Source of the DNA: Parvibaculum indicum
Lineage (GTDB): Bacteria > Pseudomonadota > Alphaproteobacteria > Parvibaculales > Parvibaculaceae
Direction: 5' to 3'
Assembly: GCF_011762095.1 (NCBI RefSeq)
Contig: NZ_JAASQO010000004.1
Location: forward strand, 186,001 to 250,000
Length of the DNA stretch: 64,000 nucleotides
The position numbers were made by a program, and so were the translations under genes. Positions 22,320 through 30,858 of the stretch are shown here, piece after piece. The first letter of the stretch is position 1. Every line of letters begins with the position of its first letter. The notes under the pieces were generated by a model, which did no database searches, was not told the origin of the DNA, and saw only the letters and a list, made by a program, of their open reading frames with translations.

Positions 22320-23675
22320 ATGAGTTTCTACGGGTCGATGACCACCGCCGTTACGGGTATCCGGGCGCAGTCCAGCGCGCTGGGCAATATTTCCGACAAT
22401 ATCGCCAATTCGCAGACGACAGGCTTCAAGCGCACGGAAACGAGCTTCGAGGACATCGTGACCGCGTCGAGCAGCCGGAATCACCTGCCGGGCGCGGTGC
22501 TGGCCACGCCGAGCTACACCAATACGGTGCAGGGCTCGATCGACGCTTCGTCCACCAAGACCCATATGGCGATCAATGGCAGCGGCTATTTCATCGTGTC
22601 TTCCCCGGTCGCCACGGTGGACGGCAGGCCGGTCTATGACGAGGTCGACTACTACACCCGGCGCGGCGACTTCTCGCTCGACAAATACGGCTATCTGACG
22701 AACCAGTCGGGCTACTCGCTGCAGGGCCTGATGGTGGACCCGGAAACCGGCAACCCGATCGGCGATACGCCGGACCTGATCCGGATCAGCCGCGACTTCC
22801 TCAAGGCGCGGCCCACCGATGTGATCTCCTATGAGGCGAACCTGCCGTCCTATCCGAAGACGGCGGTGGCGGACCCCGATATCGCCAACAGCGAATTGCT
22901 GACGCCGGGCGATCTGGGCACGGCGGACCTTTCGGTCGTGCCGGCCAACCAGGAAACCGCCTTCCTCGACCGCAGCCTGTCGGGCGGCGCGGTGACGGCC
23001 TATGACACGCTCGGGCAGCCGATCAGCGTTCAGCTTCGCTGGGCGAAGGTGGACAATGAGGCGGGCGGCGGCGACCAGTGGCAGCTCTTCTACAAGAGCG
23101 ACGACAGCGCGACCGGCGGCGCCGCCAAATGGACCAATGTCGGCCAGGACTACAATTTCACCGACGGCCAGATGGACCCGCCGGTCAATTCCCTCACCGT
23201 CACCGGGATGACGGTCAACGGCGTCAATCTGGGCGACGTGACGATCGATCACGGCGCGGCGAGCATCACGCAGTGGGACGAGGGCAACGGCACGGTGACG
23301 GTGAACAATCTCGACCAGACCGGCTATCCGTCCGGTTCGCTGGTGGGGATTGCGGTCGCCGAGAACGGCCGTATCACCGGCACCTATTCCAACGGCAAGA
23401 CGGTGGATCTCGCGGAAGTGTCGCTGGCGAATTTCGGCAATGCGAACGCGCTCAACAAGGTCGACGGCACCGCCTTCGAGGCTACGCAGGAATCCGGCGA
23501 GGCTTTCCTGACCCGCGGCGCGGAAGTGGTGGGGTCTTCGCTCGAGGCGTCGAATGTCGATCTGGCGGACGAGTTCGCCAAGCTGATTACGACGCAGCAG
23601 GCCTATACGGCGGGCTCGCGCATCATTACCGCCGTCGATCAGCTCACGCAGGAAACGCTGAACATGAAGCGCTAA
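22320..23675 (+). CDS. flgE: flagellar hook protein FlgE
   Basis: A 451-residue hook subunit. The N-terminal rod/hook motif (SFYGSMTTAVTGIRAQSSALGNISDNIANSQTTGFKRTETSF) and C-terminal motif (ANVDLADEF-type SNVDLADEFAKLITTQQAYTAGSRIITAVDQLTQETLNMKR) form the polymerising coiled-coil D0 core; the middle is the surface domain. The start at 22320 is preceded by GGAG and starts the conserved core. It is first in the run flgE-flgK-flgL, which builds hook and hook-filament junction, and is probably driven by the sigma-54 promoter upstream. Confidence 0.95.
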   Translation: MSFYGSMTTAVTGIRAQSSALGNISDNIANSQTTGFKRTETSFEDIVTASSSRNHLPGAVLATPSYTNTVQGSIDASSTKTHMAINGSGYFIVSSPVATVDGRPVYDEVDYYTRRGDFSLDKYGYLTNQSGYSLQGLMVDPETGNPIGDTPDLIRISRDFLKARPTDVISYEANLPSYPKTAVADPDIANSELLTPGDLGTADLSVVPANQETAFLDRSLSGGAVTAYDTLGQPISVQLRWAKVDNEAGGGDQWQLFYKSDDSATGGAAKWTNVGQDYNFTDGQMDPPVNSLTVTGMTVNGVNLGDVTIDHGAASITQWDEGNGTVTVNNLDQTGYPSGSLVGIAVAENGRITGTYSNGKTVDLAEVSLANFGNANALNKVDGTAFEATQESGEAFLTRGAEVVGSSLEASNVDLADEFAKLITTQQAYTAGSRIITAVDQLTQETLNMKR

Positions 23676-23715
23676 GGCGCTTCATGCCGGGTCCCCGCAT
23701 TAAGGGCAACAGGAT

Positions 23716-25587
23716 ATGAGCCTCACTCAGGCCCTCAACGCCGCGCGCAGCGGCCTCGCCGCCAGCCAGGCCGGCATCGACGTGACGTCGCGCAATATCG
23801 CGAACGCCAACACGGTCGGCTATACGGCCAAATCCGTCGATCAGACCAATCTGATCGTCGCGGGCGAAAGCCGCGGCGTGACGAGGCTGGCCGCGCAGCG
23901 CCATGTCGATGCCTTTCTGCAGCAGCAGATCCGGACCGAGAATGCGACGACGTCCGCGCTGACGGCCAAGGCGGACATGCTGACGCGCATCGACCGGATG
24001 TTCGGTTCGCCGGACTCCGAAACCTCCATCTCCGCCTCGATCGACAAGCTGGCGGGGCGGCTTTCCGACCTCATCACGAGCCCGGAAGATTCCGCCGCCC
24101 GGCTGACCTTTCTCAATCAGGCGCAGCATGTCGCGACAGACCTCAACAGCATGTCCCGGACGGTGCAGGACATGCGGCTGGAGGCGGAGCAGAATATCGC
24201 CGACGACGTTGCGCAGGCGAATACGCTGCTGAAGCAGGTCGCCAATCTCAACCAGCAGATTTCGCAGCGCGTGGGCAGTTCGCTTTCCGCCGCCGACCTG
24301 CAGGACCAGCGGGACCTGGCGATCAACGAATTGTCGAAGCTCATGGACATCAGGGTCAATGAGCGCGACGACGGCACGGTGACGGTGTTTACCGGCGGCG
24401 GACAGTTGCTGCTGGACAAGACGCCCGCGGAACTCAGCTTCGACCAGCACACGCAGATCAACGCCTCGTCCGTCTATGACGCCGATCCGGCCAAGCGCAC
24501 GGTCGGGACGATCAGTCTCGTTTCCGGGTCGACCAAGATCGACCTGGTGGCGGCGGGGGCGTTCGAGGGCGGGTCCATCGGCGGCTATCTGGAGTTGCGC
24601 GACGAGATCCTTCCCGAGGCGCAGGACCAGCTCGACGAGATCGCCAGCCAGCTTGCGCTCTCGCTGTCGCAGGAAAAGGTGGACGGCACGGCCGCGACCA
24701 GCGGCGCGGCGAGCGGGTTCGACCTGGATACCGGCGCGCTTCAGGACGGCAATTCGATCAGCCTGACCTATGAGGTCGGCGGGACGAGCCAGACGGTGAC
24801 GTTCGTGCGGGTGGACGATACGTCCGCGCTGCCGCTTTCCGATACGGATACCGCGCAGACCGGCGACACGGTGGTGGGGATCGACTTCAACCAGCCCATG
24901 GCGGATATCGTCGCGGACATGCAGGCCGCGCTGCCCCCCTCGGTGCAGGTGTCGAACCCGTCGGGCAATACGATCCGCATTCTGGACGACGGGGCGGCGG
25001 GCACTTCCGACATTACCTCGCTCAGCGCGACGGTGACGCCGACCTCGCCGACCGACAGCGGGACGGGGCTTGCGCTCTTCGTCGACGGCGAGGAGGGCAA
25101 GTTCTTCACGAATGCGCAGGGCGCGGTCGACCAGAAGACGGGCTTTGCCGCGCGTATCACGCTCAATCCGGACGTGGTGGAGGACGACAGCCTGCTGGTG
25201 ACCTATCAGACGGCGGGCGGTACGAACTCGGCGGGCGATTCCACGCGGCCGGTCGATCTCTACAACCGGCTGACGCAGGCGGGGCGGGCGTTTTCGCCGT
25301 CCACGGGGATCGGCGGCACGAGTTCTCCCTATACGGGTTCGATCGCTTCCTTTGCGCAGCGCGTCGTCTCCTATCAGTCCACCCAGGCGTCCAACGCGAA
25401 GGACGACCTTGCCTCCCAGGAGATCGTGTCGCAATCGCTTCAGGACCGCTTCGACAGCGAGACGGGCGTCAATGTGGATAACGAGCTGTCCAGTCTTCTG
25501 GTGCTGCAAAACGCCTATTCGGCAAATGCGCGGGTGATGACCACGGTCTCCCAGCTCTTCGACGTGCTCATGAGCATCGGCAGGTAA
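23716..25587 (+). CDS. flgK: flagellar hook-associated protein FlgK (HAP1)
   Basis: A 623-residue HAP1. The N-terminus SLTQALNAARSGLAASQAGIDVTSRNIANANTVGYTAKSV carries the rod/hook motif, and the C-terminus (DNELSSLLVLQNAYSANARVMTTVSQLFDVLMSIGR) is the matching helix. FlgK forms the junction between hook and filament together with FlgL. The gene starts 40 bases after flgE and ends 5 bases before flgL, consistent with one operon. Length is within the usual range for alphaproteobacterial FlgK. Confidence 0.95.
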   Translation: MSLTQALNAARSGLAASQAGIDVTSRNIANANTVGYTAKSVDQTNLIVAGESRGVTRLAAQRHVDAFLQQQIRTENATTSALTAKADMLTRIDRMFGSPDSETSISASIDKLAGRLSDLITSPEDSAARLTFLNQAQHVATDLNSMSRTVQDMRLEAEQNIADDVAQANTLLKQVANLNQQISQRVGSSLSAADLQDQRDLAINELSKLMDIRVNERDDGTVTVFTGGGQLLLDKTPAELSFDQHTQINASSVYDADPAKRTVGTISLVSGSTKIDLVAAGAFEGGSIGGYLELRDEILPEAQDQLDEIASQLALSLSQEKVDGTAATSGAASGFDLDTGALQDGNSISLTYEVGGTSQTVTFVRVDDTSALPLSDTDTAQTGDTVVGIDFNQPMADIVADMQAALPPSVQVSNPSGNTIRILDDGAAGTSDITSLSATVTPTSPTDSGTGLALFVDGEEGKFFTNAQGAVDQKTGFAARITLNPDVVEDDSLLVTYQTAGGTNSAGDSTRPVDLYNRLTQAGRAFSPSTGIGGTSSPYTGSIASFAQRVVSYQSTQASNAKDDLASQEIVSQSLQDRFDSETGVNVDNELSSLLVLQNAYSANARVMTTVSQLFDVLMSIGR

Positions 25588-25592
25588 CGAAC

Positions 25593-27083
25593 ATGAATAT
25601 TTCCACGCTTTCCCAATCGCTTAATCTGCAGACCTCGATCGGCAAGATGCGCTCGGAGTTCACCTCGCTCCAGCAGCAACTGAGCAGCGGTATCGTGTCG
25701 GACAGCTATGGCGGGCTGGGGACGGACAAGAACGTCGTTCTGTCGCTGCAGAGCCAGATGCGCAATCTCGGCGCCTATAGCGACACGATCAACCTGACCT
25801 CGCTTCGGGTGAAGTCCATGGCGGACTCGCTGACGCGCGTGTCCGACATTGCCGCCAGCCTTCGCCTGACGGGGGCCACCACCGAGTTCGACATGGTGAG
25901 CGGGACGCAGAACAGCGGACAGCTTTCGGCGGGCATGAATCTCGACGAGCTGGTCAATCTGCTGAACCTGAATGTCGAGGACCGCTATCTCTTTTCCGGG
26001 TCGGCCACGCAGGAAAAGCCGGTGGAGCTGCCCGATACGATGCTCGACGGCGATGCGACCCATGCGGGGCTGAGGCAGCTTGTCGACGAACGCCGCCAGG
26101 CGGATATCGGCGCGAACGGGCTCGGGCGCCTGGACGTGACCTCTCCGGCGGCCGACACGGTGACGGTGGACGAGCAGGCGGGGATTTTCGGTTTCAAGAT
26201 GACCGGCGTGACCTCCGGTCTTTCCGGCGCGACGGCAACGGGCCCGACGGGCGCGCCGGCCTCGATGAGCGTTCAGTTCGGCGCGAGCCAGCCGGTTGCC
26301 GGCGAGACCGTCAGCATCGATTTCGACCTGCCGGACGGCACCGCGACGAGCGTGACGCTGACCGCGACGACGGACGATCCGCCCGCGGAGGGGCAATTCA
26401 CGATCGGTGCGAACGCGGCGGACACGGCGGCGAATTTCCAGGCCTCGCTGACGGCTTCGCTCAAGAGCGAGGCGGCGACGAGCCTGCGCGCGGCCTCCTC
26501 GGTGCAGGCGGCCAACGAGTTTTTCGATTTCGATGCGGACAACCCGCCGCAGCGCGTGGACGGACCGCCTTTCGACACGGCGACCGGCTTGCGCGATGCG
26601 ACGAGCGACGACACGATGTTCTGGTACAAGGGCGATCTGACGCTCGAGCCGGGCGCCAACATGACGGCGGTCATCGACAATGATCGCGTCATCAAATACG
26701 GCGCGCAGGCCAACCAGACCTCGCTGCGCGACACGCTGAAGGCGGCGGCGCTGCTGTCGGCGGTGACTTACGACGCATCCGACCCGGATGCGGAGCAGGC
26801 CTACAAGGATCTCACGTCGCGCGTTTCGACCATCACCGCGCCGTCGGGCTCGGAGACGGTGGAAGGGGTGGTGACGCAGCTCGGCCTGACGGCATCGACG
26901 CTGAAGGAGACGCTGGACAGGAACGAGCAGATGCAGGGCATCGCCTCGGGCGTGCTGGGCGACAAGATGGGGGTCGACGAGTATGAAGTCGGCACCAAGC
27001 TCACCATGCTGCAAACGCAGATTCAGGCGAGCTATCAGGTGACTGCGATGCTGTCCCAACTGTCGCTGTCGAATTTCCTCTGA
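25593..27083 (+). CDS. flgL: flagellar hook-associated protein FlgL (HAP3)
   Basis: A 496-residue flagellin-like protein. The N-terminus NISTLSQSLNLQTSIGKMRSEFTSLQQQLSSG and C-terminus TMLQTQIQASYQVTAMLSQLSLSNFL form the D0/D1 helices typical of FlgL. The middle domain is larger than in enterobacterial FlgL (about 300-320 residues), with an inserted beta-rich Thr/Ala/Asp domain near residues 190-310. It caps the hook-filament junction. It is the last gene of its operon; a strong bidirectional terminator follows. Confidence 0.93.
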   Translation: MNISTLSQSLNLQTSIGKMRSEFTSLQQQLSSGIVSDSYGGLGTDKNVVLSLQSQMRNLGAYSDTINLTSLRVKSMADSLTRVSDIAASLRLTGATTEFDMVSGTQNSGQLSAGMNLDELVNLLNLNVEDRYLFSGSATQEKPVELPDTMLDGDATHAGLRQLVDERRQADIGANGLGRLDVTSPAADTVTVDEQAGIFGFKMTGVTSGLSGATATGPTGAPASMSVQFGASQPVAGETVSIDFDLPDGTATSVTLTATTDDPPAEGQFTIGANAADTAANFQASLTASLKSEAATSLRAASSVQAANEFFDFDADNPPQRVDGPPFDTATGLRDATSDDTMFWYKGDLTLEPGANMTAVIDNDRVIKYGAQANQTSLRDTLKAAALLSAVTYDASDPDAEQAYKDLTSRVSTITAPSGSETVEGVVTQLGLTASTLKETLDRNEQMQGIASGVLGDKMGVDEYEVGTKLTMLQTQIQASYQVTAMLSQLSLSNFL

Positions 27084-27107
27084 TCCGCCGCCGCATGGCG
27101 AACGACC

Positions 27108-27136
27108 AAAAAGGGCCCCATAAGGGGCCCTTTTTT
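27108..27136. terminator. bidirectional rho-independent terminator between flgL and flaF
   Basis: AAAAAGGGCCCC and GGGGCCCTTTTTT pair around ATAA, with A and T tracts on both sides. It serves the convergent flgL and flaF transcripts. Confidence 0.92.
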
Positions 27137-27161
27137 CGATTCCGGGAGGGACGGAAAATGG

Positions 27162-27542
27162 TTACGGCCTGCCGGAAAGCCCGGCGGCGATGTCGCGATT
27201 GATCGAAATGAGCGGATCGAAGAGCTGCGGTTGCGGCTCGCGCTGGGCTTCGATTTCCGCCGTGCGCTTGAAGATGAAGAGGGCCAGATTGGCGATGTTC
27301 TGTTTGATCTCGCGGGGGAGGGGGTGTTCCTGCTCCGCCGCCGAGGAGGCGAAGACGGTCCAAATCTGGCGATTGTAGAGAAGCGCATCGTCTTCCCCGC
27401 AATAGCCTTCTGTCCAGGAGTCTCTTGCGCGTTGAAGTCTGCCCGCGGCCTTGGTCAGCAATTCCGCTTCGAACGAGCGCGGATCGCCGGATGTCGCCGC
27501 CCGGCGGTTTGCCGCGGCATAGGCTTTATGCGCTTGAGACAT
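27162..27542 (-). CDS. flaF: flagellar biosynthesis regulator FlaF
   Basis: A 126-residue FlaF protein with the family start SQAHKAYAAANRR, the central EAELLTKAAGRLQRARDSW and the C-terminal FDPLISINRDIAAGLSG. FlaF is an alphaproteobacterial protein needed for flagellin synthesis and secretion, acting opposite to FlbT. It overlaps flbT by 17 bases and lies at the end of the flagellin-flagellin-flbT-flaF run, the standard order in this class. Confidence 0.92.
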   Translation of the reverse strand: MSQAHKAYAAANRRAATSGDPRSFEAELLTKAAGRLQRARDSWTEGYCGEDDALLYNRQIWTVFASSAAEQEHPLPREIKQNIANLALFIFKRTAEIEAQREPQPQLFDPLISINRDIAAGLSGRP

Positions 27543-27918
27543 TCCCCAATAGCTCCCCTTCGTACCCGATCAGCTTGCGAGCTGCCTTGAGAGCTTTATA
27601 CATTTCGCCGGTTAATATTTTGCTGTTCACGTCGTCGATATAGGCCCGCGTGCTGGGCGCGGCCTCCAGTACCTGCTTGACCAGATCGAAATACATTTCG
27701 TGATGCTGGCGCGGGTCCGGCGAGAGATACATCATCTGCACGACGAGATAGATCTTCTTGCAGGGCGTATCCGCCTGGTCGAGCCGCAGAATATCCTTTT
27801 CGCGGAGGATGGGCGTCGTTCCCTCGATGAAGAGGCGGGTGCGCTGATCGTCATTGGTGATGACGCTATCGCCCAGAATGAATCGCTCGCCCGGTTTCAA
27901 TTCCACCTTCAAGGCCAT
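27526..27918 (-). CDS. flbT: flagellin post-transcriptional regulator FlbT
   Basis: A 130-residue FlbT with characteristic LKPGERFILGDSVITNDDQRTRLFIEG at the N-terminus and YMVVQ-type IYLVVQMMYLSPDP in the middle. In Caulobacter FlbT binds flagellin mRNA leaders and lowers their stability or translation until the hook is complete. Its likely target here, the distal flagellin, has a long leader containing a perfect palindrome (30623-30639). It overlaps flaF. Confidence 0.93.
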   Translation of the reverse strand: MALKVELKPGERFILGDSVITNDDQRTRLFIEGTTPILREKDILRLDQADTPCKKIYLVVQMMYLSPDPRQHHEMYFDLVKQVLEAAPSTRAYIDDVNSKILTGEMYKALKAARKLIGYEGELLGNVSSA

Positions 27919-28000
27919 ATCGCACCCTCCTTTCTGGGTTGTGCACTGCCCGAATCACCTTTGGCAGTATACGTCTATGGTTTGCCGGCGGAAATCCAGT

Positions 28001-28030
28001 AAAAAAGACGGGGGCCGAGGCCCCCGTCCA
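28001..28030 (-). terminator. rho-independent terminator after flagellin 2
   Basis: On the minus strand GACGGGGGCC and GGCCCCCGTC pair with a 2-base loop and are followed by TTTTTT. It ends transcription of the flagellin at 28077-29195 before flbT. Confidence 0.88.
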
Positions 28031-28076
28031 ATACTCGATACGGTACTCTGTACTAAAACCGTTTCCCGGTCTCTCC

Positions 28077-29195
28077 TTAGCGCAGGAAGGAGAGCACGGC
28101 CTGGTCGGCCTGGTTGGCCAGCGACAGCGAGGTCGTGGACAGCGACTGGCGGGTCTGCAGGGCCAGCATGTTCGCACCTTCCTCGTTGGTGTCGGCAAGC
28201 GTCAGGTCGCCGGCACCGGAGTCCAGGATGTTGATCATGTTGTTCGTGAAGTCCTGCCGGTTCTGCACGACCGAGAGGTTGCCACCGAAGGTCGAGGACT
28301 GCGCGCGGAGCGTGTTCGTCGCCGAGTTCAGTTCCGCAACGGCCGTCGCAACCTTGGAGTCGGTCGAGAAGTCGGCCGAGTTGATGCCGAGGCCCGTCGA
28401 GCTGTAGCTCACGCCCGTGATGTCGAGCTTGGACGAACCGTCCTCGTTGAACTTCACGGTCAGGTTGTCGCCATTGAGCAGGTTGACGCCATTGAAGCTG
28501 GCATCGGTCGCCAACTGGTCGATCTGCGTGCGCAGGCTGTTGTAGTCCGTCTCGTAGGTCGCGCGGGCTTCCTCCAGCGTTTCGCCATTGTCGGAGCTGT
28601 CGGAGTTGATGCCCAGCGTCGTGGCGGCCGCCGCGCCGAAGGAGAGGTCTTCGCCGCTCGCGAGCGAGAAGCCCAGCGTGCCGTCGCCATTGTCGGTGAC
28701 CGTGAGGCCGGAGACGCCGGCACCGTCGATCTCGGCCTTGAGATCGGCCGCGCTGGTGACGTCCGAGGAAATGGTGACCGTCGCCGCCGTCGAGCCGCCG
28801 ACGATGATGTCGAGCGCTTCATTGGCACCCGCCGACGTGCTGAAGTCGTTCGCGGAGACCGTCGAAGAGGTCAGCGTCGTTGCCGTCGCCTTGGCCTGAA
28901 GGGCCTGGTTGGCGGTGGACTTGGCCTGGTCGACCAGCTTCTGGATCGAGGTGAGGCCCTGGTCAGCCGATTTCAGAGTCTGAACGGCGAGCTTCGTGGA
29001 GTCCTGAAGGGCCGTCAGGTCGGAGGCGCGGTTGGACAGGCCCTGAGCCGTGAAGAACGACTGCGGGTTGTCGAGAGCGCTGTTGACCTTCTTACCGGTG
29101 GACAGACGCGAAGACGTCTGAGCCATCAGGTCGGCCGTGTTCTGGAGGGAGAGGAGGTTCTGACGAACCGAAGCAGAAAGAGCAATACCACCCAT
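28077..29195 (-). CDS. fliC: flagellin 2
   Basis: A 372-residue flagellin. The N-terminal D0/D1 region (IALSASVRQNLLSLQNTADLMAQTSSRLSTGKKVNSALDNPQSFFTAQGLSNRASDL) and C-terminal region (LTLADTNEEGANMLALQTRQSLSTTSLSLANQADQAVLSFLR) are the alphaproteobacterial type. The hypervariable middle is short and Ser/Thr/Ala-rich, with many possible O-glycosylation sites. AAGGAAA precedes the ATG. It follows a second flagellin gene but is separated from it by a terminator, so it may have its own promoter; none could be identified in 29196-29309. Confidence 0.95.
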   Translation of the reverse strand: MGGIALSASVRQNLLSLQNTADLMAQTSSRLSTGKKVNSALDNPQSFFTAQGLSNRASDLTALQDSTKLAVQTLKSADQGLTSIQKLVDQAKSTANQALQAKATATTLTSSTVSANDFSTSAGANEALDIIVGGSTAATVTISSDVTSAADLKAEIDGAGVSGLTVTDNGDGTLGFSLASGEDLSFGAAAATTLGINSDSSDNGETLEEARATYETDYNSLRTQIDQLATDASFNGVNLLNGDNLTVKFNEDGSSKLDITGVSYSSTGLGINSADFSTDSKVATAVAELNSATNTLRAQSSTFGGNLSVVQNRQDFTNNMINILDSGAGDLTLADTNEEGANMLALQTRQSLSTTSLSLANQADQAVLSFLR

Positions 29196-29309
29196 TTTAG
29201 ATTTCCTTTCCTAGGAATGATCGTCAAAAGCTCGTCCTGAGCTTTGAATGGACGTTAGGGGCGGGCCTCTTAAGAGCCGGTAAACAGAACGGCGATTTCA
29301 GTCTCGGCA

Positions 29310-29345
29310 ACAAAAAAGCGGGGCACCGGGCCCCGCTTTGTTTTC
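29310..29345 (-). terminator. rho-independent terminator after flagellin 1
   Basis: AAAGCGGGGC and GCCCCGCTTT (29315-29339) pair around a 5-base loop and are followed on the minus strand by TTTTTTG. It separates the two flagellin genes. Confidence 0.88.
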
Positions 29346-29363
29346 GTCGTGGTAACCGTCGGG

Positions 29364-30560
29364 TTAACCGAAGAGGCGCAGCACACCCTGTTCGGCCTGG
29401 TTGGCCAGCGAGAGCGCCGTGGTGCCCAGTTGCTGGCGCGTCTGAAGGGCGAGCAGCTTGGCGCCTTCTTCATTGGTGTCGGCCAGCGTGAGGTTGGAGG
29501 CGCCGGTCTGCAACGTGTCCACGAGGTTCTTGGTGAAGTCCTGGCGGATTTCGACCACGCCCAGATTGCCGCCGAAGGTGGAGGCCTGTTGGCGCAGCAC
29601 ATCGGTGGTGGAGTTGAGGCCGTTGATGAGGGCGGTGATGTTGCTGTCGGTCTCGAATTCGTGGTTGCCGTCCGTTGCACCGACCGAGGCGATGTTCAGA
29701 AGGCCGTCCGGGGTCAGCTCGACGCCCTCGATGTCCATCTTGCTGCTCTGGTCTTCATTGAAGAAGACGCTCAGCAGATCGCCCTTGAGCAGGTTGACGC
29801 CCTTGTAGCTCGCATCGTCCGCCAATTGCTGGATCTGCTCGCGCAGATTGTTGAAGTCTCTTTCGTACTTGTCGCGGTTCACGCCGTTGGACGAGGAGGT
29901 CTTCGTGCCGAGCAGTTTGGAAAGCGCGGTGTTGTCGGCGGAGTCCGTCGTGACGGTTACCGCGCGGCCCGAGGCGGCTTCCAGATGAAGCTGGCCGTCC
30001 TCGATGGAGGCGGTGACGCCTTCGCCCGTGAGATCGCCGCCCGCATCGTTGTTGATCGCATCGACAAGCGATTTGACGTCGCTGGAGGCGGTAATGGCGA
30101 AGTCGAAAGTCTTTTCGCCGACCGTGAGCGTGATCGTCTCGCCCGAGGTGAAGCCGCGGGAGGTGTCGGTCAGCGTGTTGGTCGCGCCGGAGGCCGTGGT
30201 GCCGGTGCCGACGACTTCGGTGGACGCCTTGCCGGTCAGCGTGGTCGCGCTGATCTTGGTTTCCAGCGCCTGGTTCGCCGTCGCCTTCAGGCTCTCCACG
30301 AGTTTCTGGATCGATGTGATGCCCTGGTCGGCGGCCTTCAGCGTCTGAATGGACTGCCCCATGCTATCGAGCAGGGTGTTCAGATCGGAAGCGCGGTTAT
30401 TGAGGCCCTGCGCCGTAAAGTAGGCGGTCGGGTTGTCAATCGCGCTATTCACCTTCAGGCCGGTCGAGAGACGAAGGTTCGTCTCCGAAAGCATCTTCTG
30501 CGTGTTCTGCATGCTGAGCAGATTGGAGCGGATCGCCCCGGAAAGAACCACATCAGCCAT
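29364..30560 (-). CDS. fliC: flagellin 1
   Basis: A 398-residue flagellin with the same N- and C-terminal core as its neighbour (LSTGLKVNSAIDNPTAYFTAQGLNNRASDL; LADTNEEGAKLLALQTRQQLGTTALSLANQAEQGVLRLFG) but a different, larger middle. The ATG at 30560 is chosen because AGAGGT lies eight bases upstream; an ATG six bases earlier would be too close. A sigma-54 promoter at 30735-30749 predicts a leader of about 160 bases, which contains a palindrome that could be an FlbT target. Two distinct flagellins suggest a composite filament. Confidence 0.95.
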   Translation of the reverse strand: MADVVLSGAIRSNLLSMQNTQKMLSETNLRLSTGLKVNSAIDNPTAYFTAQGLNNRASDLNTLLDSMGQSIQTLKAADQGITSIQKLVESLKATANQALETKISATTLTGKASTEVVGTGTTASGATNTLTDTSRGFTSGETITLTVGEKTFDFAITASSDVKSLVDAINNDAGGDLTGEGVTASIEDGQLHLEAASGRAVTVTTDSADNTALSKLLGTKTSSSNGVNRDKYERDFNNLREQIQQLADDASYKGVNLLKGDLLSVFFNEDQSSKMDIEGVELTPDGLLNIASVGATDGNHEFETDSNITALINGLNSTTDVLRQQASTFGGNLGVVEIRQDFTKNLVDTLQTGASNLTLADTNEEGAKLLALQTRQQLGTTALSLANQAEQGVLRLFG

Positions 30561-30622
30561 TGTCATCTACCTCTAGGGTTTTGCCGGCTCGTCGTATCAT
30601 CACGGCACAGCGGCTATACTCG

Positions 30623-30639
30623 GAATTAATGCTTAATTC
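30623..30639 (-). promoter_or_regulatory. perfect palindrome in the flagellin 1 leader
   Basis: GAATTAA-TGC-TTAATTC is a perfect 7-bp inverted repeat inside the predicted untranslated leader. It could form an mRNA hairpin or a protein site; by analogy with Caulobacter it is a candidate FlbT target. Confidence 0.45.
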
Positions 30640-30734
30640 AGCGTAAACGGATCGGGATCATTCCTTCTCCGCTGTGGCTTCTCACGCTTCCGAGCGCCAG
30701 ATTCCACGCCGCGTCACTTCTGGCATGCTATATC

Positions 30735-30749
30735 GCACAAGCCGTGCCA
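30735..30749 (-). promoter_or_regulatory. sigma-54 (-24/-12) promoter of flagellin 1
   Basis: On the minus strand TGGCACGGCTTGTGC has a perfect TGGCAC -24 element and GG-N10-GC spacing. Transcription should start near 30723, giving a leader of about 160 bases. An ftr-like palindrome lies 76 bases upstream. Confidence 0.78.
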
Positions 30750-30761
30750 TAGAATTTTTAT

Positions 30762-30781
30762 CAATAAAAACAGTGGGTTGG
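30762..30781 (-). repeat. promoter-linked conserved element, copy A
   Basis: CAATAAAAACAGTGGGTTGG (plus strand) recurs with one change at 39451-39470. Each copy begins 12-13 bases upstream of a -24 element, so it appears to be part of the sigma-54 promoter architecture; its protein is unknown. Confidence 0.7.
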
Positions 30782-30824
30782 TTGTTTTCCGCCGGGGCGG
30801 GGCAGGCAATTGATGCGCGGCCCG

Positions 30825-30839
30825 CGGCAAAGTTTGCCG
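30825..30839 (-). promoter_or_regulatory. ftr-like (FlbD-type) enhancer of flagellin 1
   Basis: CGGCA-AAGTT-TGCCG is a perfect 5-bp inverted repeat. Its position 76 bases from the -24 element equals that of the flgF promoter. Confidence 0.65.
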
Positions 30840-30858
30840 GTCGGCAGGCAGGAAATGC

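Noticed and set aside
29261-29280. GG-N10-GC as a sigma-54 promoter for flagellin 2
   Set aside because: The -24 block is CGGCTC and the -12 block AGGC, too far from TGGCAC and TTGC.
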